Assembly: GCF_029931775.1 (NCBI RefSeq)
Contig: NC_079332.1
Location: 16,013,186 to 16,077,185 of the forward strand
Direction of reading: 5' to 3'
Length of the DNA stretch: 64,000 nt
Source: Euleptes europaea
Taxonomy: Eukaryota; Chordata; Lepidosauria; Squamata; Sphaerodactylidae
The notes under the pieces were generated by a model. That model did not search any database, was not told where the DNA came from, and was given only the letters and a program-made list of their open reading frames with translations. Of the stretch, positions 1-10,734 are shown piece after piece; positions within the stretch are counted from its first letter, which is position 1, and each line of letters begins with the position of its first letter. The translations under genes were made by a program, and so were the position numbers.

Positions 1-37
1 TGCCCCCAAGCTTCATGAGTGAAGCTGCCCCCTAAGT

Positions 38-220
38 TGGGTGTCGAACTCAATTGTTACGAGGGCCAGATATGACATAAATGTCACTTGGTTGGGCCGG
101 GCCATGCCTTGCCAGCCCAGATTGAGCGTGGAGGGGGTGGTTGCCTCAGCTGGCTCACGGGCTGGATAAGAGTTCTCAAGGGGCCAGATCTGGCCCGTGG
201 GCTTATGCTTGACACCTCTG
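38..220 (-). mobile_element. Short non-autonomous hAT transposon, family 1
   Basis: The 8-base duplication CCCTAAGT lies at 30-37 and 221-228. The right end reads GCTTGACACCTCTG, the inverted CAGAGGTGT terminus. The body matches the copy at 4091-4280 in the opposite direction. Confidence 0.85.
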
Positions 221-228
221 CCCTAAGT

Positions 229-760
229 GTTTCCCGTTGCACAAAATTTCAAAAAGCAGTCCGCTGTTTTTAAGAGGGAGGCCTTGTAGCCTGGCCTGTG
301 CCCTTTAGTGTGATTCAATGATCACACAGGAATCTACTCCCCTCCAACGAATGAGCATAGCTGTGATCTACCTTTGATTCCTCCCACTTTCCTGCCCGAT
401 AGGCAGTGCAGAAAGACACATTTGTGCTACCTCCTGTTTCCTTCATCTTGTCCTTTCCCTTTCTCAGATTTCTGGTGAAACTGAGAATTGTCAACTTTCT
501 TCAAAGTTGCGTCCAATTTTTTTTTAAGTTAAAGTATTATTATGCAGATATATGTCCATATAAAGGGGGGATAGTCAGTTTACTGAAATGGTTTCTTTTG
601 TTAGTCTGACTGAAAACTGGGTTGTCTGATGAGGCAATAGAGGAAACGGACGTCCTGTAGATGCCCTGGAAAACTGAGAGGAGGATTTGGGTCAGGAAGC
701 TGAGTCATGTCTCTTTGATAGGGACTGAAGAAAAAGACTTCCATACAAGGAAGAGAGCTT
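229..760. other. No recognised feature
   Basis: The sequence is mixed and moderately T-rich. I see no coding exon, repeat family or RNA gene that I can name. Confidence 0.5.
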
Positions 761-764
761 AATG

Positions 765-1047
765 CGTGGAGGACCTATTCCCAGATATGTACAAATCAGT
801 GGGTCCTAGATCAAATCAAGCCTGAACTCTCCCTAGAAGCAAAAATGATTCAACTAAGACTGTCGTATCTTGGTCATGTTAGAAGACAAGAGTCACTGGA
901 AAAGACAATAATTATAGGAAGAGTTGAAGGCAGCAGGAAAAGGGGAAGACCCAACATGAGATGGATTGACTCTATAAAGGAAGCCATGGCCCTCAGTATG
1001 CAAGATGTGAGCAAGGCTGTTAACACACGCACACATACAACATACAG
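765..1047 (+). mobile_element. BovB (RTE) LINE, 3' fragment
   Basis: The translation YLGHVRRQESLEKTIIIGRV and KRGRPNMRWIDSIKEAMALS is the C-terminal end of BovB reverse transcriptase. It ends in the usual CA-rich tail. BovB is abundant in squamates and known for horizontal transfer. Confidence 0.8.
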
Positions 1048-1105
1048 ATATGTACTGCTCTGTGGGGAAGAAAAATGATCAGGCAGCGGAGCAGAAATGT
1101 GAGAT

Positions 1106-1406
1106 TCAGCATGATGTAGTGGTTAAGAGCGTTGGACTCTAATCTGGAGAACCAGGTTTGATTCCCCATTCCTCCACATGAGCGGCGGCCACTAATCTGG
1201 AGAACTGGGTTGATTTCCCCACTCCTCCACATGAAGCCAGCTGGGTGACCTTGGGCTAGTCACAGTTCTCTCCGAACTCCCTCAGCCCCCCCCCCCCCAC
1301 ACCTCACAAAGTGTCTGTTGTAGGGAGAGGAAGGAGATTGTAAGCTGGTTTGATTCTCCTTAAAAAAAGGTAGAGAAAGTTGGCATATAAAAACTAACTG
1401 TTCTAG
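1106..1406 (+). mobile_element. tRNA-derived SINE, full-length type
   Basis: Box A-like GTAGTGGTTAAGAGC, box B-like GGTTTGATTCC, a CCAGCTGGGTGACCTTGGGC body and a GGCATATAAAAACTAACTGT tail. This is the commonest SINE of the window. Confidence 0.88.
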
Positions 1407-1969
1407 TCCCGGGTGACCTACAGGCACAGAAATGTGACTTGTCTTTCTGTATCTGTCTTGATTTTTAAACAAAAATCTTGATGTCTGCGGTTTTAAAACT
1501 GCATTCTGGTCGTATGTGCACATCTACAAGGTGAAATAGCTCAAAAGCACATTTACTAGGATATTTGAAAATGTTCTTCCTTTCCTTTCTCACTCCTCCT
1601 CTCCCTTGATTTTTTGAATTTTTTAAAGGTATATTCACTGCTTCCCCCCCATACTTGTTTTTTGTTCATGTTCACGGGCTAAAAAAAGTTCATAATTCTT
1701 GAGTGCTCCAGTATTTTAATTTTCCAAAGATAAATAAGAGAAAATGGAACCATTCTTTTTCATTCTAGAATATGCAGTGTAAGTGATGAAGAAGAGTGAA
1801 GCTAAGTAGTTTTAGGGGCCAAGGGTATTGTTGAATTTAAAAAGGCTTTTAAAAGGGTCATTTTTTCAGTGGAAATGTTCTTGGCTGCGGAATCCCAAAA
1901 CAGTTTTTTTTTTTAAGTTTTAATAAATTTAGATTAATCTGTCTAGGCTTCAGTTGTTCTAGTCTAGCA

Positions 1970-2186
1970 ATGGCCTGGCGGAGGCTAATCTGGTGAACTG
2001 GATTTGTTTCCCCACTCCTACGTATGAAGACAGCTGGGTGACCTTGGGCTAGTCACAGCTCTCTCAGCCCCACCTGCCTCACAGGGTGTCTGTTGTGGGG
2101 AGGGGAAGGGAAGGTGATTGTAAGCCGCTTTGATTCTTCCTTAAGTGGTAGAGAAAGTCGGCATATAAAAACCAACTCTTCTTCTA
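1970..2186 (+). mobile_element. tRNA-derived SINE, 5' truncated
   Basis: It contains GCTAATCTGGTGAACTGGAT, the shared GTGACCTTGGGCTAGTCACA body and the AAAACCAACTCTTCTTCT tail. Confidence 0.85.
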
Positions 2187-2447
2187 AATCGTGATTTAAA
2201 TCAAATCCACCCTGCTGTCATTCCAGAGAAGTTAAGGGGTTGGCTTGCTGGATTAAAAAAACAACAACTCTTAGTAAAGACTAATTTGAATGTGCTAAAT
2301 GCTTGTGGAAAGCAAACCCCCGGGGACCTGCTGAGTTTATTTTTAATCTTTATGTTCGGGCTGAGTGAGTTTTCAGTTGGTTGCAAGTCAGGTAATACAG
2401 GGACTGATTTGAAGTTATTGAGGTAGTTAACCTCGGAGTCCAAGTGG

Positions 2448-2650
2448 AAAGTCCATGGCTCAGTGGCAGAGCATCCACTCGGCACGCAGACGGTCCCGGA
2501 TTCAATCCACAGCATCTCCCAGTTAAAAGGACCTGGTAGGAGGTGGCGTGAAAGACCTCTCGCCTGAGACCCTGGAGAGCTGCTGCCAGTATGAGTAGAC
2601 AATACTGACCTTAATGGACCAAGGGTCTGGTTCAGAACACGGCAGCTTTG
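2448..2650 (+). mobile_element. tRNA-Ala-derived SINE
   Basis: GGCTCAGTGGCAGAGC (box A) and GATTCAATCCACAGCATCTC (box B and acceptor end) mirror tRNA-Ala. The tail ends GACCAAGGGTCTGGTTCA. Confidence 0.8.
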
Positions 2651-2659
2651 TGTGTCCAG

Positions 2660-3600
2660 AGTAAATGTAAATACTCCAAGAGTTCTATGGTCCTCTTGCA
2701 TCCTAGGGGCCTCTAAGGAGTCTGACATTCCACCCACTTTCATTTGTAAAAATTCACCAAATTGTTTATTTAAAAGAAAACCAAAACCTGTCAAATCAGA
2801 ACGTTCACCAGTGGACATCTTCGAAACGTCTTTTCTTCTCTGGGGAGACTGTTGCAGACGATGCAGTTCCGTTCATCCAGGTACCGTCCGCATCCCGTAA
2901 TGACCTCAAATATCGAAGGGAATGGAATACACTGGTTTTTTTTTTTTTTTTTGCTTTACCCTGTTAAACGGAGAGAGCAAAGGTGGTTCTTGTTGTGTGT
3001 ATGTGTGCGTCTGGTCTTTTCCGTTTCCATGCTTTCAACAACAAGCTCGTGTTGGGTAATCTGGTGATGTCAGTTGATGACATGGGTGGGGCAGCCGAGG
3101 CTGGAGAGCTGTTTAGTTCATTTACGACACTTCGGTTTCCCTCTTGCTGTTCATTTGTAGAGAAGAAAATTGCCGGGTTGAGTTTGTTTGTTTGGAATTC
3201 CTTCTAATTGACACAGTATGCTCTGGCCCCTCTTGAATCCCATTTCCCGTCTTCCTTCTTTGTTCTGTCGAATTATTGCCAATGACATTGTACTGAGTAT
3301 TTTTATAACCCTTTCTTTCTCTACTCTCTGCGGATCCATAACAAAACCTCTCTATTATCAAGGACTGGACCACTATCAGCACATGAGAATTTTAACTGAG
3401 CATTTGTGTAACACTTCTTGAGTGTTGGAAGCACTTTATATCGACCTTTTCCGCATGCTCGACGTACTCCTGATTTTCTTGGCAGTCGATCCACAAACTT
3501 TGGAATCGGTTTGGGCACAGTTCTTCCGTACCCCTGCCCAACCTGTGAATTTTTCTCCAGATGAGAATCCACCGCTCCGAACCACTGTGCCACTCTAGCT
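2660..3600. other. No recognised feature
   Basis: The stretch has a T-run near 2935 and GT-rich text near 3000. It shows no convincing exon or repeat family. Confidence 0.4.
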
Positions 3601-3604
3601 TTTG

Positions 3605-3738
3605 TAAGGATGGTGCTGCTGCAGTCATCTTGTTTGTGGCTTCCTGGAGGCACCTGGTTGGCCACTGTGTGAACAGACTGCTGGACTTGATGGGCCTTGG
3701 TCTGACCCAGCAGGGCCTTTCTTATGTTCTTATGTTCA
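3605..3738 (+). mobile_element. CR1-B LINE 3' end
   Basis: It holds ACAGACTGCTGGACTTGATG and ends in TTCTTATGTTCTTATGTTC, an octamer-type CR1 terminus. CR1-B is my label for the subfamily with this tail. Confidence 0.75.
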
Positions 3739-4090
3739 GCTGCCTTGAGTTCTGCATGGGAGAAAGGCAACTAATAAATATTTTAAATAAGTAAGTCAAC
3801 AAAGGCAGAAAATATGTAATAGTCAGACTGTTGTATGGGTTTGTTGTTGGCGTTCTCTGCCTTTTGTGTTTTTGCTGTTTGTTTTCTGCTGTTTGCTTTT
3901 GCTTCAGTTATTTTTCCCCCCTGACTGTTTTTATTTTCATATTTAAATCCCTCCTACCATCTGGTGAAATGAAGTTTTTCCCCTGCAGCCCACTCAATTA
4001 TAAAGGTTGCTTTAATTTTCAGGGAACGCTGATCTACGTATATGTTTCCTAGCCGACCTTTTAGCAACCGGTGTGAAAGGTGCTCTAAAG

Positions 4091-4280
4091 CAGGGGGGTC
4101 AAACATAAGGCCCACAGGCTGGATCCAGCCCCTTGAGAACTCTTATCCGGTCCGCGAGCCAGCCGAGCCACCCCCCCCCCCCACACACACACTGTCAATC
4201 TGTCGAGGCATGGCTTGACCCCCACCAAGTGACATTTATGTCATATATGGCCCTTGTAACAAATGAGTTCAACACCTCTG
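4091..4280 (+). mobile_element. Short non-autonomous hAT transposon, family 1
   Basis: A perfect 8-base duplication CTCTAAAG flanks it (4083-4090 and 4281-4288). The ends are CAGGGGGGTCAAAC and GTTCAACACCTCTG. Confidence 0.92.
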
Positions 4281-4349
4281 CTCTAAAGTGAGGTTTCAGA
4301 AAGGTGGCTTTGTGGGGTTGCAGTAGAAGAGTTAGATTCAAGTTCAGTA

Positions 4350-4800
4350 AGTAAATATTTTTATTTGTAGATAGCCAAAGGCCATTACAAGGTAAATTAA
4401 ACTATAAAACAAGAAAATTCTGCAATAAAGATAAAGTACAAAATGCCATATAAGTTACGATAAAATACAATATAATTAAAATATATCCTAGCCGGCCATC
4501 AGTTCTGGCTAGTTACATTCTTTGACACCAGTTTGGCTCTTATCTTTCTAGCTCCTAGAGCGAAAAGTGACAGCCTATAAGTGATAAATGAGTCGGTATC
4601 TGACAATAAAAATGCTAATTTATTGGAATCAGGAAATGAGTTTAACCCAGTTAATATGGTACGAAGGAATTTTTCCTTAGGTATTGCATAAAGAGGACAA
4701 GCTGAAATATAATGGGATAAGAACCACAAATGCAAATACGTTGTGCTAGTGGTACTTTATTATATCGTCTATCCAATATTGCAGTTTGCATTGTAATTAC
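4350..4800 (-). mobile_element. 5'-truncated LINE of uncertain clade with perfect target duplication
   Basis: The 17-base duplication TAGATTCAAGTTCAGTA flanks it at 4333-4349 and 4801-4817. The minus strand encodes PDSNKLAFLLSDTDSFITYR and FALGARKIRAKLVSKN, the C-terminus shared with the LINE at 23420-24775. The perfect duplication suggests a fairly recent insertion. Confidence 0.88.
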
Positions 4801-4828
4801 TAGATTCAAGTTCAGTATCACTTTAGAA

Positions 4829-5098
4829 GAGAGCCAGCGTGGTGTAGTGGTTAAGGTGTCGGACTAGGACCTGGGAAACCCGGGTTCAAATCCACACATT
4901 TGCCATGGAAGCTTGCTAGGTGACCTGGGCCAGTTACATGCTCTCAGCCCTGACCCTGGCTAGTATTTGGATGGGAGGCCTCCAGGGAATACCAGAGCAT
5001 GACGTTGAATCAGGCAATGCTAAACCACCTCTGAACGTCTCTTGCCTTGAAAACCCTATGGGGTTGCTGCAAGTTAGCTGTGACTCGATGGGGAAAAA
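4829..5098 (+). mobile_element. Composite SINE: tRNA-derived head fused to 5S-rRNA-derived part
   Basis: It starts like the common SINE (GCCAGCGTGGTGTAGTGGTT, box B GGGTTCAAATCC). From about 4955 it matches the 5S box C region (GGCTAGTATTTGGATGGGAG, GGGAATACC), then a BovB-like GTGACTCGATGG tail. Confidence 0.75.
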
Positions 5099-5107
5099 AC
5101 CCACCAA

Positions 5108-5162
5108 CAAAAGTTTCAGGGTATTAGCTTTCGAAAGTCAAAGCTCCCTTCATCAGACATGA
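5108..5162 (-). mobile_element. Penelope-like terminal fragment with hammerhead-like core
   Basis: On the minus strand CTGATGA (5156-5150) is followed by a weak stem and GAAA (5132-5129), then GCTAATACCCT. The order matches hammerheads of Penelope-like elements. Confidence 0.55.
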
Positions 5163-5496
5163 TTAGAAATGGAAATCTCTGAGCCTTTCATCCTAGTCAG
5201 AAGGTGGAAGGGGGTGTAAAGAATGCTTGTAAAGGATGCAAAAGTACAATGCATATTGTAAAGGGAAGTTCATTTGCTTAAACCTCCAGGGTCCGTGACA
5301 TGGATTTTAATACCTGGCATAGAATTAGCTATGCAGCTTCCCAGCTGTGCATCTTTTAATTTCATGTTCTCTTTTTTATTAGGCTGCATAAATGGCCTTT
5401 ACAATCTTTCATTGGGTCTAGGAGCCATCCCCAACATGTAAGAGTCAAGCTCCTCCATAACAGGAACTGTATTTCCATTGTAGTATCAATTAAGTT

Positions 5497-5667
5497 GAAG
5501 GCAGCAGGAAAAAGAAGAAGACCCCAGCGTGGGATGGATTGACTCAAGAAAGGAAGCCACGGCCTTCAGTTTGCAAGACCTGAGGAAGAACAGTATGATG
5601 TTTTGGAGGTCATGAATTCATAGGGTCGATGTAAGTCGGAAGTGACTTGATGGCGCATAACACAAAC
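5497..5667 (+). mobile_element. BovB (RTE) LINE 3' end with target duplication
   Basis: The 12-base duplication ATCAATTAAGTT lies at 5485-5496 and 5668-5679. It holds the BovB-type GGGATGGATTGACTC and a CATAGGGTCGATGTAAGTCG end. Confidence 0.85.
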
Positions 5668-5809
5668 ATCAATTAAGTTAATATCACCTCTAAGACAGGA
5701 ATGACTGGAATTTGCTTCTCTTACACCCACACCAAAACTTAACAGATATGTAGTTAAAGAGCAGTATAAAACAAAAACAAACAAACAAAATAACCCTCTG
5801 ACTTTGGAC

Positions 5810-7267
5810 ATAAGAACATAAGAAAAGCCCTGCTGGATCAGACCAAGACCTATCAAGTCCAGCAGTCTGTTCACACAGTGGCCAACCTGGTGCCTCTAGG
5901 AAGTCCACAAGCAAGACAACTGCAGCAGCTTTTATCCTGCCTGTTTTTCACAGCACCCAATATGTTAGGCATGCTCCTCTGATCCTGGAGAGAACAGGTA
6001 TGCATCATGACTAGTATCCATTCTGACTAGTAGCCACTGTCAAAGAGCTCCAACCAGCCTTCACCAGCTGGAGCTGCTTTGGTTTGGTCAAAAGTTTCCC
6101 AAAACATTAAACTCCAGGCTTTCACCCCAAGTTTAATCAGTAGCTGCTACCAACTCTGGACCAAAAGTTAAGCCTCCAGGCACGGGGTCCAGAGTAACCC
6201 CTGCCAAGCTTCAAAAGTTAAGTGTAACGCTTACCCTGCAAGGTAGAAGCCTGCCAGGGAAAGATTACACTCCAAAAAATGTCTTAGGTTTTTGGTAGGT
6301 GGTTTTTACACTCAAACAAGGCACTTAGAATTAGGCTTGGAATCCCAAAATCAAAAGACACAAGCCATTTAAAGGCTAATAATTTATAAGATTCAAGCTG
6401 ATTTACAGGAAAGAAAAAGTCATTAAGTGTTAAGCAAGAAAATAATAAACTATTTAGCATAGCTACCTAGTACATTCAAAAGCCTTTTTGAATCAAAAGG
6501 GTTGGCAAAGGCTTCTTGCATCAGGTTTATAGTTACCAACTTCCAAAGATGCTTCCAGCATTCAAGAGTTCCACAAATTGTCCAAAGTTTCTCCAAGCAG
6601 GTCAAGTTGACCAGAGGTTCCCCGTAGGGCCAAAATCAAATGGGTTGTGATGCCGCCTGCACAGCCTTCCTGCTTTACACCCCAAAGCATGCATAGTTTT
6701 GTCAAGACTGGGCTGTCTCTATATTCGTTTTCTCAATGGCATGAGCTCATAGAAGGCCAATCAGAAAACGAAAGGGATTTGTGGTTATTGCATGGTCAGA
6801 GTATTGCATCACTGATTAATGCATTCATGTGGTGGAGCCTGCAGAAACCCCCTACACCTGAATGTCATTACAAACATTAAGATAATGGCTGACCGACTAA
6901 TTACTGTGACACGCCCGGCCTTGCATTCCAGAAAGGGGAAAGGTTTTAACGAGCACCAGCTGGGGCCTACCTTGCTCCCTCCACAAAAGCAGTTTTCAAA
7001 GTGTAACTATTTTACTGCTCCAAAATCCTAACAGCACAAAACTCATAGGCCTCCTAGGCCTGAACCAAGGAAATAACACAATCCAAGAATTTGAGGGACC
7101 TCAACTTCTTGACAGCCACGAATACCCCTCTCCTCCATGAACATGTACACTCCCCTCATAAAGCCTTCCAAGTTGGCAGCCATCCCCACATCCTGGGGTA
7201 GGGAGTTCCACAGTTTTGTGTATTTCCTTATTTTAATATATTTGTGTACATTTCCCCTAACAGTCAT
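5810..7267 (-). mobile_element. CR1-B LINE 3' end, split by a solo LTR
   Basis: The left part (5810-6037) has the inverted ACATAAGAACATAAG terminus and body. The right part (7115-7267) encodes LWNSLPQDVGMAANLEGF and VYMFMEERGIRG on the minus strand. The two join cleanly if 6038-7114 and one duplicated pentamer are removed. Confidence 0.8.
6038..7114. mobile_element. Probable solo LTR, LTR-retrotransposon fossil of undetermined family
   Basis: It starts TGTCAAAGAG and ends CTTCTTGACA, so it has TG...CA ends with short inverted termini (TGTCAA/TTGACA). It is flanked by the 5-base duplication GCCAC (6033-6037 and 7115-7119) inside a CR1-B copy. No internal coding region is seen. An intact pentamer and crisp ends suggest moderate age. 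Confidence 0.75.
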
Positions 7268-7596
7268 TTTTTAAAAGAGTATTTAGGCGAGAGACTTTAA
7301 AGTAGACTATTGTCCTGGACAGTGGTGTGTGTGTGTTGAAGAGGGCTGTTTTTTATGACCTTTGGCCTTGCTGATTAGAAATGCAGACGGCCTCTTGCTG
7401 TGACTGCATCGGGTTTTGGGGGGTATTGTCGAGGTCCTGTCACTACGGCCTACGATGCCTTGAAGCATTATCTGTTGGTGGTGCTGTACAAATGGCAGAA
7501 CAGCCGTCTCTTTGTTCATTGGGTCAAGTCATTCTCCATTCCTCCCTCACGCACCAACTTTCTCCTTAATTCATGCACTCTGAAACCATTACAGAA

Positions 7597-8002
7597 TAGC
7601 TGCATTCTCTCCAGGATCAGAAGAGCGGGCCCATTATATGAGGTGCTATGGAACACAGGCAGGATAATGCTGCTGCAGTCGTCTTGCTTGTGGGCTTCCT
7701 AGAGGCACCTGGCAGGCCACTGTGAGAACAGACTGCTGGACTGGATGGGCCTCGGTCTGATCCAGCAGGGCTTTTCTTATGTTCTTATTGACGCATAAGA
7801 GCAATAATGCATAAGATCATGATGCATACCTATTCTCTCCAAGATCAGAGGAGCATGCCTGTTCTATCAGGTGCTGTGGAACACAGGCAGGATAATGCTG
7901 CTGCAGTCGTCTTGCTTGTGAGCTTCCTTAGAGGCACCTGGTTGGCCATTGTGTGAACAGACTGCTGGACATGATGGGCCTTAGTCTGATCTTTTCTTAT
8001 GT
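7597..8002 (+). mobile_element. CR1-B 3' ends, two in tandem
   Basis: Two copies (7597-7788 and 7810-8002) each contain GTGCTATGGAACACAGGCAG-like text and GTGAACAGACTGCTGGAC. The first has the TTCTTATGTTCTTAT end. Confidence 0.75.
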
Positions 8003-8157
8003 TGTTCTACTTTCTGGGTTGTGGCTTAGAACTCTTGGACAGGATTGCGTCCTAGATAATCCGTCCGTCCCACCAACCCTCCCTCCCTCCCTCCCTCTCC
8101 CCCAAGCCTGGCCTCTACTGGAAGTTGGAGGCGACAGAACTCAACAAAAGCTACCTT

Positions 8158-8378
8158 GGGGCAGGGCTGTGGCCCAGTGGTAGAGCCTCTGCTTGGCATG
8201 CAGAAGGTCCTAGGTTCAATCCCCGGCATCTCCAGTTAAAAGGACCAGGCAGTAGGCAGTGTAAAACACCTGAGCCTAAGATCTTGGAAGACCCGCATCT
8301 GGTTGGCCACTGTGTGAACAGACTGCTGGACTTGATGGGCCTTGGTCTTATCCAGCAGGGCTTTTCTTATGTTCTTAG
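8158..8378 (+). mobile_element. tRNA-Ala-derived SINE fused to a CR1-B tail
   Basis: The head has CCCAGTGGTAGAGC and GGTTCAATCCCCGGCATCTC. From 8285 the sequence is the CR1-B 3' end up to TTCTTATGTTCTTA. Confidence 0.7.
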
Positions 8379-8635
8379 CTGCAGCCTGTTTTTCCCCTTT
8401 ATGTAACAAGGCGTGTAAATGATATACTTGTCCGGTTCTGCTGTTTAACCTCCGTGGCCACTACTGTGTCATCAAGAAACATTAGAAGTAGCAGTTACGA
8501 TTTTTTTAAAAATGGCTTCTAATAGCAAGGCACAGTTGTTCTAGGATCCTTACTTTTCTGTTGCCCACCAGTACGACCTCCAACTTCAAGCTTTTAAAAT
8601 GTAAGATCTAGACCATCTAGGCCATCTAGACCAAC

Positions 8636-9057
8636 TCTGTGTACTTGAAGGGCTATCATATAGAGGATGGTGCCGAGTTGTTTTCTGTTGCCCCAGAAGG
8701 TTGGACCAGAACCAGTGGGTTGCAATTAAATCAAAAGAATATCCGTCAAGACGTTAGGAAGAATTTTCTAACCGTTAGAGCGGTTCCTCAGTGGAACAGG
8801 CTTCCTTGGGAGGTGGTAAGCTTTCCTTTCCTGGAGGTTTTTAAGCAGAGGCTAGATGGCCATCTGTGAGCAATGCTGATTCTGTGAACTTAGTCAGATG
8901 ATGAGAGGGAGGGCATCTTGGCCATCTTCTGGGCGTGGAGTAGGAGTCACTGGGAGTGTGTGGGGGAGGTAGTTGTGAATTTCCTGCATTGTGCAGGGGG
9001 TTGGACTAGATGACCCTGGTGGTCCCTTCCAACTCTATGATCCTATGATTTTGTGAT
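8636..9057 (+). mobile_element. CR1-A LINE 3' end
   Basis: It has GTGGAACAGGCTTCCTTGGG, GGTTTTTAAGCAGAGGCTAG and GTTGGACTAGATGACCCTGG, with an octamer-like TCTATGATCCTATGATTTTG end. The same plan is known from chicken CR1. Confidence 0.85.
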
Positions 9058-9125
9058 TCTCTGCACAATGCAGGATCAGCCAAGAGCATCCCTGACAAGT
9101 GTTTGTCCAGCCACTGTAGCTTGTT
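9058..9125 (-). mobile_element. CR1-C LINE 3' fragment
   Basis: The minus strand reads GGCTGGACAAACACTTGTCA and GATGCTCTTGGCTGATCCTG, matching the CR1-C copies. It lies head-on against the previous CR1-A copy. Confidence 0.7.
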
Positions 9126-9767
9126 AGGGTTGTGAGTAGGGTATGGTATATAGCTCTTCTTCCTTTCACCACCCCACCCACTATCTGAGTCATCAAAAGT
9201 GTGGATTGAGGTACAGCTGGGCTTTCGCAGAGGCTGCACAAAAAGGCCGATTTTTCCCCCTTTAGGGCCTCTTTCACAAACCACTGCAGGCATCGCAGAA
9301 GCATCTCTTGAACTTAAATGGAGAAATGCAAATGCTGCACCTGTTAGAGAAATAAGGGTGGGGGGGAGAGATAATCAGGAAAAGATTGTGCGCTTCTGTC
9401 AATAAACAGGCAGGTTACTTACAAGCTTGTTAGCAGATTCCTCCCCCCTACCCCCTTGTTATTAAAAAGTTCGCTTGTGTGGGTGGTTTTTGTTCTGGTA
9501 TTTGCAACAAACAGCTGTTGCATGAAATTTAATTTTGTTTGCTGCTTGCTTTTGCGACTTGGTTTGCTCTGCAGGAAACACATTTTTGCTGAACTTGCAA
9601 GTTTGCTTAGCGATTCATTGGTGAACTGGTAATCTGCTAAGGTCCGGTTAAAATTGTTAATTTCTTATGAACGTGATGATAACACTTTTAATGAAAGTAA
9701 TTTAACATGCGGTGTTTTTCCATCGTCAGCCAAGTGACATCTCAACAAAGGTGTATGATAAAATCTG

Positions 9768-9889
9768 AGTGCGAGCGAGGGGTAGGTTTGTCAGGAGAGA
9801 AATACGTGGACTTTTCCATTTCCGCCACTGTGAGAGCGAGGGGTAGGTTTGTCAGGAGAGAAATGCGTGGACTTTTTCATTTCCGCCAA
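9768..9889 (+). repeat. Two-copy direct repeat, about 64-base unit
   Basis: GCGAGGGGTAGGTTTGTCAG and CGTGGACTTTTCCATTTCCG occur twice with few differences. Confidence 0.85.
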
Positions 9890-9944
9890 TGGCCTGGGTG
9901 GTGTAGTGCTGGAGCGTAGGGTGGAGTTGGCTGTGGAGTTCAAT

Positions 9945-10243
9945 TAAGAATAGTTGGTTTTTATAAGCCAACTTTCTCTACCACTTAAGGAAGAATCAAA
10001 CCGGCTTACAATCACCTACCCTTCCCCTCCCCACAGCAGACACCCTGTGAGATAGGTGGGGCTGAGAGAGCTCTGAGAGAACTGTGACTAGCCCAAGGTC
10101 CCCCAGCTGGTCTCATGTGGAGGAGTGGGGGAACAAATCCAGTTCTCCAGATTAGCGTATGTCGCTCATGTGGAGGGGTGGGGAACCACCCTGGTTCACC
10201 AGATTAGGGTCTGCTGCTCTTAACCACCGCACCACGCTGGCTC
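9945..10243 (-). mobile_element. tRNA-derived SINE
   Basis: Inverted copy: it starts with the tail (AGTTGGTTTTTATAAGCCAA) and ends at the head (CTTAACCACCGCACCACGCT). Confidence 0.87.
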
Positions 10244-10734
10244 TCAAAAGAAACTGGTTAAGAAATTAAATTCATCCCTCACCAATGAATGGTGGAAAGT
10301 TAAGTTTACATAAAACAAGCTATGGCAACAAGTTCACCCACATTTATTTTTTAGGTCATGCAACAAAACAGTCCCCAAGGCGAAGTGATAAATAAACATT
10401 GTACTTTTCTCTGAGAAGTGCTGAGAGGCACCATAAAATAATCGCTGAGTGCCGCAGTGAGTTTCCTTGGCGCCGTGGTCACTTGGCACCTGTGATTCCT
10501 CCAGGCCTGCTTCTCTGTATGGTTGTTGCATCTTCAACTTGTAGCGTACATGTTCCCTTGAAAGATCTTTCCCCTTCTGAGGTTAGAGTTGTGTTGTTTG
10601 CATGCGTGGCATTCACGTCGTGTTGTTTGCATGCGTGGCATTCGCCTGTACATTCTTCTCATCTGGCCCTTTATTGTTAGGGTCACAATGCTCTCCCGTC
10701 GGCTGTGATAGAAGGCAAACATAAAAAGATCCCT

